Below are positions 49,143-57,535 of a DNA stretch of 64,000 nt, one piece after another. Source of the stretch: Thermoflexaceae bacterium (GTDB lineage Bacteria > Chloroflexota > Dehalococcoidia > Tepidiformales > Tepidiformaceae); NCBI GenBank assembly GCA_015075555.1, contig JABTUD010000002.1, forward strand, positions 806,001 to 870,000, read 5' to 3'. The notes beneath the pieces are model-generated. The model did no database searches. It saw nothing but the letters and a program-made list of their open reading frames with translations, and was not told the origin of the DNA. Made by a program: the position numbers and the translations under genes. How positions within the stretch are numbered: position 1 is the first letter of the stretch; each line of letters starts with the position of its first letter.

Positions 49143-49670
49143 ATGGACACATACCGGGCAATCGTCAGCAAGCGGGAGGTGAGGGCATTCGCGGAGCGCG
49201 AAGTGCCCGGAGAGGTCGTGGCGCGGATCCTGCAGGCGGGGCGGATGGCAGGCAGCGCCAAGAACGCGCAGCCACTGCGCTTCATCGTGATGCGGGAACG
49301 GGAGGGCCGTGAGGCGCTGGCAGCCTGCGGAGGGTTCGCGATGCACGTTCCCGCCGCGGCGTTCGCTGTCGCGATTGTGCTTGTGCCCGAACCGTTCCGT
49401 GATGATGGGGGCTTCACGATCTTCCGGGGACCGTTCGACGCGGGGAGAGCGGCGCAGAACATGATGCTTGCCGCGTGGTCGGAGGGCGTGGCCAGCTGCC
49501 CGGCTTCGATGCACGACGCGGAGTGCGCGCGGCTGGTGCTCGGGTTGCCAGAAGGGCACCTGGTGGCGAATGTCATTGCCTTCGGCTACGCAGCAGAAGG
49601 GGCGGAGCGGGGCATCGGCGGGCGGCCGCGGATGCCTCTTGAAGAGATGGTGCACGAGGAACGGTGGTAG
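49143..49670 (+). CDS. Nitroreductase-family protein
   Basis: A 175-residue flavoprotein-fold protein. The family pattern of an early basic patch (SKREVRAF), an NAQPLRFIVM segment and a later helix (AGRAAQNMMLAAWSEGVASCPASM) with GLPEGHLVANVIAFGYA suits FMN-dependent nitroreductases. It is shorter than classical NfsB-type enzymes and lacks a clear flavin-binding RxS start, so it may be a minimal member. GGGAGAAGTG lies right upstream of the ATG. It ends 7 bp from the stop of the convergent MarC-like gene. Confidence 0.82.
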   Translation: MDTYRAIVSKREVRAFAEREVPGEVVARILQAGRMAGSAKNAQPLRFIVMREREGREALAACGGFAMHVPAAAFAVAIVLVPEPFRDDGGFTIFRGPFDAGRAAQNMMLAAWSEGVASCPASMHDAECARLVLGLPEGHLVANVIAFGYAAEGAERGIGGRPRMPLEEMVHEERW

Positions 49671-49677
49671 GCCGTGG

Positions 49678-50241
49678 TCAGATGTCGCGGACGCCGGTGA
49701 CGATGAGGCCGGCGCCGGCGGCGACCAGCAGCGCGGCGGCGAGCGGAGCAATCATGGCGAAGGCGGGCCGCCAGCGGGCTGGCGCCCACGCAAGGAGGGC
49801 GGCGGCCAGCAGCAGGGCAGGGACGATGGCCGCGAAGGTGGTCGCGGCGCCCTCATCGGCGGCGTAGCTGAGGGACGCCATCAGGCCCGCCGGGCCCGCA
49901 AGGAGCGGGATGCCGAGGGGGTAGATTCCAGCTCGCCAGCCCGCGGGCGCCTGGCCGTACGGGGGAAGCGGGGGCAGAAGGGCGCGCGCTCCCACGGCAG
50001 CGAGCACGACGCCAGCGGCCACGCGAAATGTCTCTGGTTCTACTTCAAGCAGGTCGAGCAGGGAGGCAGCACCCGCGACTGCGGCAAGGTAAAGCCCCAT
50101 GGCCAGTACGGCCCCGAACGCCGCAGCAGGGACCCTTGTGTTGGGCGCGGCTTCATTCCGCACGGGAAGGAAGGAAAGGAACGCGAGCGCTGGGTTCACG
50201 GCGAGGAGGAAGACCAGGGCGAGTCGAAGGTAGTCGGTCAT
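49678..50241 (-). CDS. MarC-like integral membrane protein
   Basis: A 187-residue protein with about six hydrophobic helices. It starts MTDYLRLALVFLLAVNPALAFLSF, where the NPxxxxxxF pattern is typical of the MarC/UPF0056 family. The central YPLGIPLLAGPAGLMASL matches the family's second conserved segment. Function of MarC proteins is unknown; the early link to antibiotic resistance was not upheld. Its ATG overlaps the stop of the upstream anchored toroid gene by four bases (ATGA), so the two genes form an operon. Confidence 0.78.
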   Translation of the reverse strand: MTDYLRLALVFLLAVNPALAFLSFLPVRNEAAPNTRVPAAAFGAVLAMGLYLAAVAGAASLLDLLEVEPETFRVAAGVVLAAVGARALLPPLPPYGQAPAGWRAGIYPLGIPLLAGPAGLMASLSYAADEGAATTFAAIVPALLLAAALLAWAPARWRPAFAMIAPLAAALLVAAGAGLIVTGVRDI

Positions 50242-51434
50242 TCTTGTTCTTCCCTTGCGGCGAGGATGGGAGCGGCCCGGATCAATGCGGAGAGGGCGTG
50301 CTGCTGGTCATCCATGCGGGTGACCCCCTTCGTAAACCAGGCGCCACGAACGCTTTCGGGGGAGCCGAAGCGGGCGGCCTCGGCCACGGTGAACTGGCGG
50401 CTGGCGAGAAGGCCCGCGGCGCAGGCGGCGCGCTCCGCGAGCTTCTCCCGCAGCGATGCCAGCCGGGGGTCAACCGAAGCGAGGTGGTGGAGCGAGTCAA
50501 GCGCCTCGCCCCAGGTTCCGAGGCCGGCCGCCCTTGCCTGGCTTCCATGAACGAGATCGGACCACCAGTCCTGGCGGCGCTGGGACTCCACGCGCACGAG
50601 GAAACCGAAGCGCTCGGCGAGGCGGCGGGCGTAGGCGATGTTGTCTTCGTCCAGGGGCCAGGTTGCCATCTCGGAGAGGCCGTAGGCGGCCCACTGGTCG
50701 GCCCAGGGCGGGAAGTCGAACCCTTCCACATCGTCGCGGTAGAGGGAGAGGTAGCGGGCGACGGCGCGGGACGGCCTGTCCCAGCCTTCGCCGGGGAAGA
50801 AGCGGTGGAGAAGCGTCAGCGCCCAGAAGGCTTCGCCGGTGGCGTATTTGGAACGGAGACCGGGGTCCGGCTGGGCGGTGGCGAGGCGCCAGCTGGCGAG
50901 AAAGGCTCCATCGGGCTGCTGCATGACGAGCAGGAAGCGCCCGATTTCCTTCATCAGCCCGTCGTGGCGCGTGTCGCCTGTGGCGATGCGGCGCTGATCG
51001 AGAGCGGCGAGCATGAGCGCGCTTGCGCCAAGTTGCAGATCGCCGCCGGCCGGGCCCTGGAAGGCGGCCCAGCCATCGTGCCGGAACATGCTGGCAGTCA
51101 TCCAGGCGAGGCCCCGGTCCGCGGTGGAAAGATAGCGAAGGTCGCCTGTCTCGGCGGCATGCTGGTAGAGCGACATCGTGACGCCGGCGTGGCGGACGAT
51201 GTTGTAGCCGCCAAGTTCGATGTCATCGGGGGCCTGGTACTCGTAGAGGTAGGCGCCGTCCGGGCGCTGGGCGCGCTCGATCCAGAGGGCGGCTTCGCTG
51301 GCGGCGGAGCGCGCCTCGACGGCGCTAATGGTTGGGCAGACCTGCGGGGGAATGAGAGTGGCTCGCAGGGTGATGGCGCCGATGGCCCAGACTGAGAGGG
51401 TGAACAGCAAGCCGCGCAGCATTGGGCGAAGCAT
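50238..51434 (-). CDS. Anchored alpha/alpha-toroid protein (polysaccharide lyase/epimerase-like)
   Basis: A 398-residue protein with an N-terminal signal anchor (MLRPMLRGLLFTLSVWAIGAITL) and an extracytoplasmic helical domain. Repeated aromatic-rich helix pairs are visible (WIERAQRPDGAYLYEY, LGGYNIVRHAGVTMSLYQHA, STADRGLAWMTASM, YATGEAFWALTLLHRFF). They suggest an alpha/alpha toroid as in glucuronyl epimerases, polysaccharide lyases and terpene cyclases. The Tyr/His/Arg residues in YNIVRHAG are a plausible active site, but no exact family is recognised. It is coupled to the MarC-like gene by ATGA overlap. The 134-bp gap to divergent YceI carries a weak hairpin only. Confidence 0.7.
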   Translation of the reverse strand: MLRPMLRGLLFTLSVWAIGAITLRATLIPPQVCPTISAVEARSAASEAALWIERAQRPDGAYLYEYQAPDDIELGGYNIVRHAGVTMSLYQHAAETGDLRYLSTADRGLAWMTASMFRHDGWAAFQGPAGGDLQLGASALMLAALDQRRIATGDTRHDGLMKEIGRFLLVMQQPDGAFLASWRLATAQPDPGLRSKYATGEAFWALTLLHRFFPGEGWDRPSRAVARYLSLYRDDVEGFDFPPWADQWAAYGLSEMATWPLDEDNIAYARRLAERFGFLVRVESQRRQDWWSDLVHGSQARAAGLGTWGEALDSLHHLASVDPRLASLREKLAERAACAAGLLASRQFTVAEAARFGSPESVRGAWFTKGVTRMDDQQHALSALIRAAPILAAREEQE

Positions 51435-51568
51435 ACGGGGCTGGCGGCGAAGGGCCAGCCGGGGGGGCGGGAGCGCTGCTTTACCACCAGTTGCCGCCAG
51501 GGCAGAGAGAATGACCAGCGGCCCCGGCGGACCAGGCGGCGGGGATCTTCGGGAGAGGGTGTCCGTCT

Positions 51569-52312
51569 ATGTTCTTGCTGAAGGGGTGGCCATTCCGCAT
51601 TGCCGGGGCCGTGGTGCTGCTAATCATCCTGGCAGGTGCAGGGTGGTGGTTCTTCGTCCGTTCCGATAATGAGCTGGCGACCACTGCCCCCGAGATCCCA
51701 GAGGAAGTCAAGGCGAGTTCGACGCCGGCCGCGGGCGCGAGCCCATCCAGCTCACCCGGCCTGGCCGCGGGGGTCCGCAGGTACGCAATAATCCCGGAGC
51801 AGTCGGAAGCCGCCTACTTCGCTGACGAGAAGCTCGCGAATCTGCCGCTCCCTTCGACCGCCAAGGGGACGACTAAGGCGATTGAGGGGCACTTTTACCT
51901 CGGCGCCAACGGGCTCGACACGTCCCAGGAATCGAAGTTCACGGTGGACCTGACCACGCTGAGGAGTGACCAGAGCCGGCGAGACAACCAGGTGCAGCAG
52001 CGCGGCCTGGAGACTGCGAAATACCCGAAGGCAACCTTCGTGGCGACGAAGCTGGAGGGCTACCCCTCGGAGTTCCCGGCCGGCCAGGAAGTGGAGATGA
52101 AGCTCACGGGGACCCTGGACCTGCACGGCGTGAAGAAGGAAGTGACCTGGGATGTGAAGATGAAGAAAGAGGGCGAGGCCCTTTCGGCGCTGGCCACGGT
52201 CAACTTCCTGTACGCGGACTTCAACATCCCGGTGCTGAACATCGCGGGCATGGTATCGGTGGAGGACGATGTGACACTGCAGGTGCAGGTGGTGGCGAAG
52301 GCGAGCGGGTAG
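51569..52312 (+). CDS. YceI-like family protein, membrane-anchored
   Basis: A 247-residue protein with one N-terminal TM helix (about 10-30, IAGAVVLLIILAGAGWWFF), a Ser/Pro/Ala linker and a YceI lipocalin-like beta barrel (about 70-245). Barrel landmarks are RYAIIPEQSEAAYFADEK, EGHFYLGANGLDTSQESKFTVDL, RDNQVQQRGLETAKYPKATFV, KLTGTLDLHGVKKEVTWDV and the final FNIPVLNIAG. YceI proteins bind polyisoprenoid-like lipids and respond to stress. The ATG has GGGAGAGGG upstream. It is 36 bp upstream of the CYTH-CHAD gene on the same strand. Confidence 0.88.
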   Translation: MFLLKGWPFRIAGAVVLLIILAGAGWWFFVRSDNELATTAPEIPEEVKASSTPAAGASPSSSPGLAAGVRRYAIIPEQSEAAYFADEKLANLPLPSTAKGTTKAIEGHFYLGANGLDTSQESKFTVDLTTLRSDQSRRDNQVQQRGLETAKYPKATFVATKLEGYPSEFPAGQEVEMKLTGTLDLHGVKKEVTWDVKMKKEGEALSALATVNFLYADFNIPVLNIAGMVSVEDDVTLQVQVVAKASG

Positions 52313-52348
52313 ATCGAATCGGAACGCCCTGCTCTATCATTGGAGCCC

Positions 52349-54001
52349 ATGGCGATTACCGCTGGCGCCGGACAGACCGAGATCGAGTGGCAGTTCAGCG
52401 CGCTCGATGTGCGCCCGGTGGCACGGTGGCTCGAATCGGCGGCTGTGCCCGGATACCGGGTGACGGCGGGGCCGGAGAGGTTGCTTCGCGACACTTACTT
52501 CGACACGGATGACTGGCGCGTTCACCGTGCGGGATTCACCTGCCGGGTGCGGGAGAAAGACGCTGGCCCGGAGCTCACGCTGAAGTCGATGGCGGACCCA
52601 TCGGGGGGAATACGCACGCGGCGCGAGCTGACCGAGCAGATGATGGATGGCCGCGAACCGCTCGCCGCACCAGGGCCGTGTGGGGAGCTGCTCCGTGCGG
52701 TGGCAGGGAAGCAGCCCCTGGGCGAGATCTTCCGGCTGCAGACCAGGCGGCGCACCTTCCAGCTGCACGACACCGAGGGCGAGGTGGCGGAGATCGCACT
52801 CGACGAGACGAGCATCCCGGTGGGCGAGGACGAGCCCGTGCGGCTATCGCGCGTGGAGGTCGAGATTGGCGCGGGGACGATAGAAAGGGCGCAGCGGTTC
52901 GTAGATGTGATGGTGGCAATGGCAGCCCTGACGGCAGCGGGACCATCGAAGTTCGAGGCGGCGCTTATCGCCACGGGCCAGGCGCCCGGGGACGCAGTGC
53001 CGGAGCTGGGACCCACCAGCATGCGCCCGGAAATGACGGCCGGGGAGGCCGGGTTCGCGGTCATGCGGAAGCACTTCGGCGTGTTCCTTGCCAACGAGGG
53101 GGGAACGCGGCTCGGCGAGGACATCGAAGCGCTCCATGACATGCGGGTAGCGACGCGCAGGCTGCGGGCGGCGATGGCGGCCTTCCGGCCTTTCCTGCCC
53201 CCTGCGATGGAGCGGTATCGCGAGGAGCTCGGGTGGATTGCAGCGGCGCTCGGAGTGGTACGCGACCTCGACGTGCAGCTGGAGCGGATGACGGAATGGC
53301 GGGAGGGGCTTTCGGCGGAGGGGAGCCGGGCGCTGGATTCGATCGAGGGTCTCCTATGGGCGCGAAGAGCGGCGGGCCGGAAACGGATGCTTGCCGCACT
53401 CGATTCGCGCCGCTTTGAGCGTTTCGTGGCGCGGTTTGCGGCGGTGCTGCGCCGGGGGCCGCCGCGGTCGTTTGAGCCGGCGGGGATGCCGATCCTGGCG
53501 GCCGCACCGGACCTGCTGGAGAAGCGCTATCGCCGGGTGAGGAAGCTGGGCGACCGCATCACGCGGACATCGCCGGCGACGGACTACCACGCCCTGCGGA
53601 TCGACGCGAAAAAGCTGCGGTATGCGCTCGAGTTCGTGGGGCCCATCTATGGGAAGCCGGCAACGGAATTCAGCCAGCGGGTGACGGCGCTCCAGGACGT
53701 GCTGGGCCTGCACCAGGACGCCGAGATCGCGGCTGCCACGCTGGAGGAGATGGCCGGGGGTGAGTGGCGGCGGCTGGGGCCAGCAACGCTCCTGGCGATG
53801 GGAGCGATCGCCGAACGGTACCGGCGGCACGGGGCGGAGCTCCGGGGGCAGTTCCCGGCGGTGTATCGGCCCATCGGCGGGCGCGAGTGGCAGCGGCTGC
53901 GGGGGGTGATTGAGGCGGGGCGTCCGCGGGCAGGGGCAGCATCGCGGCAGAGGCCGGCTGGCAGGCGCGCACCGGCGGACTCCCGGCCGGCCGGACAGTA
54001 A
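52349..54001 (+). CDS. CYTH-CHAD domain protein
   Basis: A 550-residue fusion. The N-terminal CYTH domain (about 6-200) is a triphosphate tunnel fold with the EIEWQF start (variant of ExExK), RDTYFDT, RVREKD and LTLK charged strands, suited to inorganic triphosphate or polyphosphate. The CHAD domain (about 215-520) is a helical bundle of conserved His/Arg residues ([45 protein letters not shown]) that binds polyphosphate granules in other bacteria. The C-terminus is an Arg/Pro-rich tail. ATG 52349 has GGAG four bases upstream; TTG 52340 is also in frame. It probably acts with the PPK2 encoded at 45728. Confidence 0.9.
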   Translation: MAITAGAGQTEIEWQFSALDVRPVARWLESAAVPGYRVTAGPERLLRDTYFDTDDWRVHRAGFTCRVREKDAGPELTLKSMADPSGGIRTRRELTEQMMDGREPLAAPGPCGELLRAVAGKQPLGEIFRLQTRRRTFQLHDTEGEVAEIALDETSIPVGEDEPVRLSRVEVEIGAGTIERAQRFVDVMVAMAALTAAGPSKFEAALIATGQAPGDAVPELGPTSMRPEMTAGEAGFAVMRKHFGVFLANEGGTRLGEDIEALHDMRVATRRLRAAMAAFRPFLPPAMERYREELGWIAAALGVVRDLDVQLERMTEWREGLSAEGSRALDSIEGLLWARRAAGRKRMLAALDSRRFERFVARFAAVLRRGPPRSFEPAGMPILAAAPDLLEKRYRRVRKLGDRITRTSPATDYHALRIDAKKLRYALEFVGPIYGKPATEFSQRVTALQDVLGLHQDAEIAAATLEEMAGGEWRRLGPATLLAMGAIAERYRRHGAELRGQFPAVYRPIGGREWQRLRGVIEAGRPRAGAASRQRPAGRRAPADSRPAGQ

Positions 54002-54020
54002 GCGTCGCAACCTGTATTCT
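53992..54020 (+). promoter_or_regulatory. Candidate sucD promoter
   Basis: CGGACA (53992-53997, 4/6 to the -35 consensus) is separated by 17 bases from TATTCT (54015-54020). The -35 lies in the last codons of the CYTH-CHAD gene. A start near 54027 would give a leader of about 70 bases before sucD. Confidence 0.4.
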
Positions 54021-54098
54021 CTGTTGTCGGGAATCCGCCCCGCCCCAGGGCCAAGCGCCCCTGCCGGAAATCGGAAATCGCACTCCCGGGAAACGTTG

Positions 54099-54983
54099 AT
54101 GAGCGTCCTTGTCGATGCGAATACGCGCCTGCTCGTGCAGGGCATTGGCACGGAAGGCGCCAACCACATGCGCCGCTCCATTGCCTACGGAACCAACGTG
54201 GTAGCCGCGATTCACCCGCGCCGCGGAGGTGAAGAGCAGGACGGGGTGCCGATTTTCACAACGGCCGGCGAGGCCGTCCGAACGACCGGGGCGAATGTGA
54301 GCATCATCTTCGTCCCGGCGGCTGGCGCTGCCGATGCGATCCTGGAAGCGGCAGATGCGGGCATCCCTCTGATCGTCTGCATCACCGAGGGGATCCCGGT
54401 GTTGGACATGGTGAAGGTGAAGGCGGGCCTGCGTGGCTCGAAGACCGTGCTCATAGGGCCGAACTGCCCGGGGGTCATCACGCCCGGGGCAAAGGCGCGC
54501 GTGGGCATCATGCCGGGGGACGTCTTCCTGCCGGGCGAAGTGGGAGTGGTGAGCCGCTCGGGGACGCTGGTCTACGAGGTTGTGGCGCAGCTGACGGACG
54601 AAGGGATCGGCCAGAGCACCTGCATCGGCGTTGGGGGTGACCCGATCATTGGCACGCGCCAGGTAGAGGCCATCAGGATGCTCAATGAGGACCCTGGCAC
54701 CAGGGCGATCGTGATGGTGGGCGAGATCGGCGGGAGCGCCGAGCAGGAAGCGGCCGAATACATCAAACAGCAGGTGAAGAAGCCCGTCGTGGCCTTCATT
54801 GCGGGCGCAACGGCGCCTCCAGGACGGCGAATGGGCCACGCCGGGGCGATCATCAGCGGCGAAGATGGGAAGGCGGAGAACAAGAAGGCCGCCCTCCGCG
54901 CGGCCGGGGCGTACGTTTCGGATTCGCCGGCGGAGATCGGGGCGACTATGAAGCGGGTGCTGACGGAGAGGGGTCTCCTGTAG
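54099..54983 (+). CDS. sucD: Succinate-CoA ligase alpha subunit
   Basis: A 294-residue subunit of the TCA-cycle enzyme that makes succinate and ATP/GTP from succinyl-CoA. The CoA-binding Rossmann start is [25 protein letters not shown] and [12 protein letters not shown] follow, and the phosphorylated active-site histidine lies in RRMGHAGAI. The gene is complete at normal length. It is not next to sucC, which is unusual because the two are most often adjacent; sucC is not in this window. The preceding gene encodes CYTH-CHAD and the next is rpsF. Confidence 0.94.
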   Translation: MSVLVDANTRLLVQGIGTEGANHMRRSIAYGTNVVAAIHPRRGGEEQDGVPIFTTAGEAVRTTGANVSIIFVPAAGAADAILEAADAGIPLIVCITEGIPVLDMVKVKAGLRGSKTVLIGPNCPGVITPGAKARVGIMPGDVFLPGEVGVVSRSGTLVYEVVAQLTDEGIGQSTCIGVGGDPIIGTRQVEAIRMLNEDPGTRAIVMVGEIGGSAEQEAAEYIKQQVKKPVVAFIAGATAPPGRRMGHAGAIISGEDGKAENKKAALRAAGAYVSDSPAEIGATMKRVLTERGLL

Positions 54984-55003
54984 GGATCGCGAACGCCGCT
55001 GCG

Positions 55004-55095
55004 TTGAGCGGTAGCACGGCGGGTGATAGGTTGAGGATTCGCACCGGGAGCACGGCCCGCCCTGCGGGCAAACCCATCGCCCGGTCTGGAGACCC
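55004..55095 (+). promoter_or_regulatory. rpsF promoter and possible autogenous leader
   Basis: TTGAGC (55004-55009) and TAGGTT (55027-55032) are spaced by 17 bases, giving a leader of nearly 60 bases before rpsF. The leader can form GCCCGC-cct-GCGGGC just before the start region. In many phyla the bS6:bS18 complex binds an rpsF leader with a CCG bulge. A match here is possible but was not verified by folding. Confidence 0.4.
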
Positions 55096-55602
55096 ATGCG
55101 GGAATACGAACTGACGGTCGTATATGACCTGGCCGTCGCAGAAGCTGGCGGGCAAGACGCCAGCGTCGCTCACCTGACGACCGTGGTAGAAGCGCGCGGA
55201 GGCCAGGTCCTGAAAGTGGACCACTGGGGCAGGCGGCGCATGGCGTACCCGATCGGGCGGGCGCTCGACGCCGATTACGTGGTCACGAGGGTGAACCTGG
55301 AGCCGGTGGAGGTTTCGGGGCTGGAGACGGCGCTGAAGATAGATGAGCGGGTGTATCGCCATCTGATCGTGCGGGCCGATGAGCTTCCGCCGCCCCCACC
55401 ACCGCGTGAGCCGCGCCCGCAGCCAACGGCCGAGGCCGCGCCGGCGCCGGCCGCCGAAGTCGCAGCACCCGTGGAAACGCCGGCAGAGGCTCCCGCTGCG
55501 GCAGCGGAGGTGGTAGAGTCCTCTGCGGCGACCGCGGCAGAGCCGGCCGAGGAACCGGAAGCCCGGGAAGACGCTGCCCCCGGCGCCGAGACTTCCGACT
55601 GA
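55096..55602 (+). CDS. rpsF: Ribosomal protein bS6 with long acidic tail
   Basis: A 168-residue 30S subunit protein. Residues 1-95 are the bS6 ferredoxin-like fold (MREYELTVVYDLA, VDHWGRRRMAYPI, VYRHLIVRADE). The last 70 residues are an Ala/Pro/Glu-rich tail (APAPAAEVAAPVETPAEAPAA...) that the ordinary protein lacks. In E. coli a C-terminal Glu tail on S6 is added post-translationally; here an acidic tail is genome-encoded. It is the first gene of rpsF-ssb-rpsR, the conserved order. A promoter-leader precedes it. Confidence 0.95.
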   Translation: MREYELTVVYDLAVAEAGGQDASVAHLTTVVEARGGQVLKVDHWGRRRMAYPIGRALDADYVVTRVNLEPVEVSGLETALKIDERVYRHLIVRADELPPPPPPREPRPQPTAEAAPAPAAEVAAPVETPAEAPAAAAEVVESSAATAAEPAEEPEAREDAAPGAETSD

Positions 55603-55621
55603 GATCGAGGAGGCCCCGGCC

Positions 55622-56065
55622 ATGGCGAGCCTGAACAAGGTCATGCTGATTGGCAACGCCGGCAAGGATGCCGAGCTGCGCTATACGGCGAACGGCACAG
55701 CCCAATCGCAGTTCAGCCTGGCGGTGAACTTCCGCCGCAAAGGCGCATCGGGCGAATGGGAAGAGGCCACGGAGTGGTTCAACATCGTCGTCTTCGGTGA
55801 CCAGGCGGAGCGGATAAGCCAGTACGTCACGAAGGGGAAGCAGGTGTACGTTGAGGGTCGCCTGCAGACACGGACATGGGACGACGACCAGGGCCAGAAG
55901 CACTACCGGACCGAGGTAATCGCCAACCAGGTGCTTTTCCTCGGCAGCCGGGAGAACCAGGGTGGCGGGGAATGGAGCGGCGGGGGCGGCCAGGCTCGCA
56001 GCAGCTTTGCCGGCACTCGCCGCGGCGGGGGAGACGTCGAACCCGACGACCTGCCCTTCGAATGA
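55622..56065 (+). CDS. ssb: Single-stranded DNA-binding protein
   Basis: A 147-residue OB-fold protein that coats single-stranded DNA during replication and repair. The OB core is MASLNKVMLIGNAGKDAELRY, FRRKGASGEWEEATEWFNIV and YVEGRLQTRTW. A Gly-rich linker leads to an acidic C-terminal tip DDLPFE, close to the usual DDDLPF partner-recruitment tail. It sits between rpsF and rpsR, the typical arrangement, with 19 bp between rpsF and its ATG. It acts with the repair proteins encoded elsewhere in the window. Confidence 0.96.
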   Translation: MASLNKVMLIGNAGKDAELRYTANGTAQSQFSLAVNFRRKGASGEWEEATEWFNIVVFGDQAERISQYVTKGKQVYVEGRLQTRTWDDDQGQKHYRTEVIANQVLFLGSRENQGGGEWSGGGGQARSSFAGTRRGGGDVEPDDLPFE

Positions 56066-56169
56066 GATGACGGCCGGGGGGCGCCAGCGAACGGCAGGAA
56101 TGGCGGCGCCCCCATGAAGAAACCCGGCGCGCAGCTCCTGTGCGCAGACCCAGCGGGAAGGAAGCAACG

Positions 56170-56502
56170 ATGGCATCGGAAGAACGAACAACTCCAGAAT
56201 CCACGGCCGCGCCCAGCGGACCGAGCGAACGGCCAGCGCGGCCACCGCGGCGCTTTGGCAGCCGTCGCAAGGTGTGCCGCTTCTGCGCCGATCACATCCG
56301 GGGACTGGACTACAAGGACATTGGCCGGCTGCGAATGTACGTCAGCGAACGGGGGAAGATAGAACCCCGGCGCAAGACGGGGGCGTGTCTGCGCCACCAG
56401 CGGCTTGTGGCGACGGCGGTGAAGCGGGCACGGCACCTGGCGCTGCTGCCGTATACGCTGCAGCACGTCCGCCAGACTGGTGTCTTCCCGACGCGGGGCT
56501 AA
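56170..56502 (+). CDS. rpsR: Ribosomal protein bS18
   Basis: A 110-residue 30S protein that pairs with bS6. The core is [45 protein letters not shown], with the Cys pairs (CRFC, ACLRHQ) of the zinc-binding (C+) form. An N-terminal extension of about 30 residues rich in Pro, Ser and Glu precedes the core. GGGAAGGAAG lies seven bases before the ATG. It ends the rpsF-ssb-rpsR cluster. rplI, which often follows, is absent and a PpiC foldase gene follows instead. Confidence 0.95.
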   Translation: MASEERTTPESTAAPSGPSERPARPPRRFGSRRKVCRFCADHIRGLDYKDIGRLRMYVSERGKIEPRRKTGACLRHQRLVATAVKRARHLALLPYTLQHVRQTGVFPTRG

Positions 56503-56526
56503 GGCCGCGCTGCCGGGAGCATACGC

Positions 56527-57531
56527 ATGTCACGGCGAGAACGAACAACAGCGCTCCCCCGCCCGAAGCGGCGCGAGATCGTCGATACGCGGCCGCGCTA
56601 CCTTGGCGTGCCGATCGGGGAGGGTGTGGTCCGCCTGGGGATCCTTGGCGGGGTAACGGCGCTCCTGGTCCTGGTGCTCGGGCTCATCGGTTGGAACTGG
56701 TATTCAGACAACTTTCGCCGGCCGAACGAGGCGATCCTGAAGGTCGGTTCGGAGCGTGTGAAGCTGAGCTACTACGCCGACCGGATGGCACTCTTCTTCC
56801 AATCAAACCCGAACGAATCGGCAACGATAAACGCGGAGAACCTGCTTCGGCAACTGGAGCAGGAGGCATTGACGCTGCTGGTGGCGGGCAGCGCGGGGAT
56901 CACGATCAGCGATGACGAGGTCACGAGCGCGATCGCGGAGTCGCTGGGGGTCCCTGTGGGAGGCCCGGGCAGCTCGTTCGACACACTCTACCGGAACCGC
57001 CTGAAGACGCTGGCGATGGACGATTCGACCTACCGGCGGATGACGAAGGCGGCGGTGGCGTCGGAAAAGCTCACCGAGCGGTACAAGCAGGAGATCGGCG
57101 ACAAGGGCGAGCTCGTAACGGTGCGCAGCATCCTTGTGGATTCGAAGGAGAAGGCGGAGGAGCTGCTGGGGCGGATCAAGAACGGGGAGGACATGGGGAC
57201 GCTGGCCCAGATGGAATCGGCCGACCTGACGTCGCGGCAGCAGGATGGGATGATGCTGCCAACGGCGCCCGCGCTGATGCCGAAGGCAATCCAGGATGCG
57301 ATCGCCGGCAAGGGCGAAGGCGAGCTTCTGGGGCCAGTCGAAGTGCAGCAGTACTGGTGGCTCTTCCGGATCGAGGAGCGGGACCCGGCCGGCGTCTATG
57401 ACGAGCCGGACAAGGAGCAGCTGGCCCAGATCAAGTTGAGCGAGGCGATCCAGGCGATGCGCTCCCAGACGACAATCACCCGGTCGCTCAGCGCCAGTGA
57501 CATCGACTGGGCGCTCGAAAACGCGCAGTAG
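56527..57531 (+). CDS. SurA/PpiC-type peptidyl-prolyl isomerase, membrane-anchored
   Basis: A 334-residue foldase. A cytoplasmic basic start (MSRRERTTALPRPKRRE) leads to one TM helix (about 37-58). A SurA-like N-domain follows (EAILKVGSERVKLSYYADRMALFF..., with ITISDDEVTSAIAESLG) and then a parvulin-type PpiC domain (about 195-285, VRSILVDSKEKAEELLGRIKNGEDMG). It is predicted to assist folding of exported proteins outside the membrane. It lies 24 bp downstream of rpsR and hom follows after 4 bp, suggesting an extended transcript. Confidence 0.85.
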   Translation: MSRRERTTALPRPKRREIVDTRPRYLGVPIGEGVVRLGILGGVTALLVLVLGLIGWNWYSDNFRRPNEAILKVGSERVKLSYYADRMALFFQSNPNESATINAENLLRQLEQEALTLLVAGSAGITISDDEVTSAIAESLGVPVGGPGSSFDTLYRNRLKTLAMDDSTYRRMTKAAVASEKLTERYKQEIGDKGELVTVRSILVDSKEKAEELLGRIKNGEDMGTLAQMESADLTSRQQDGMMLPTAPALMPKAIQDAIAGKGEGELLGPVEVQQYWWLFRIEERDPAGVYDEPDKEQLAQIKLSEAIQAMRSQTTITRSLSASDIDWALENAQ

Positions 57532-57535
57532 CCCG

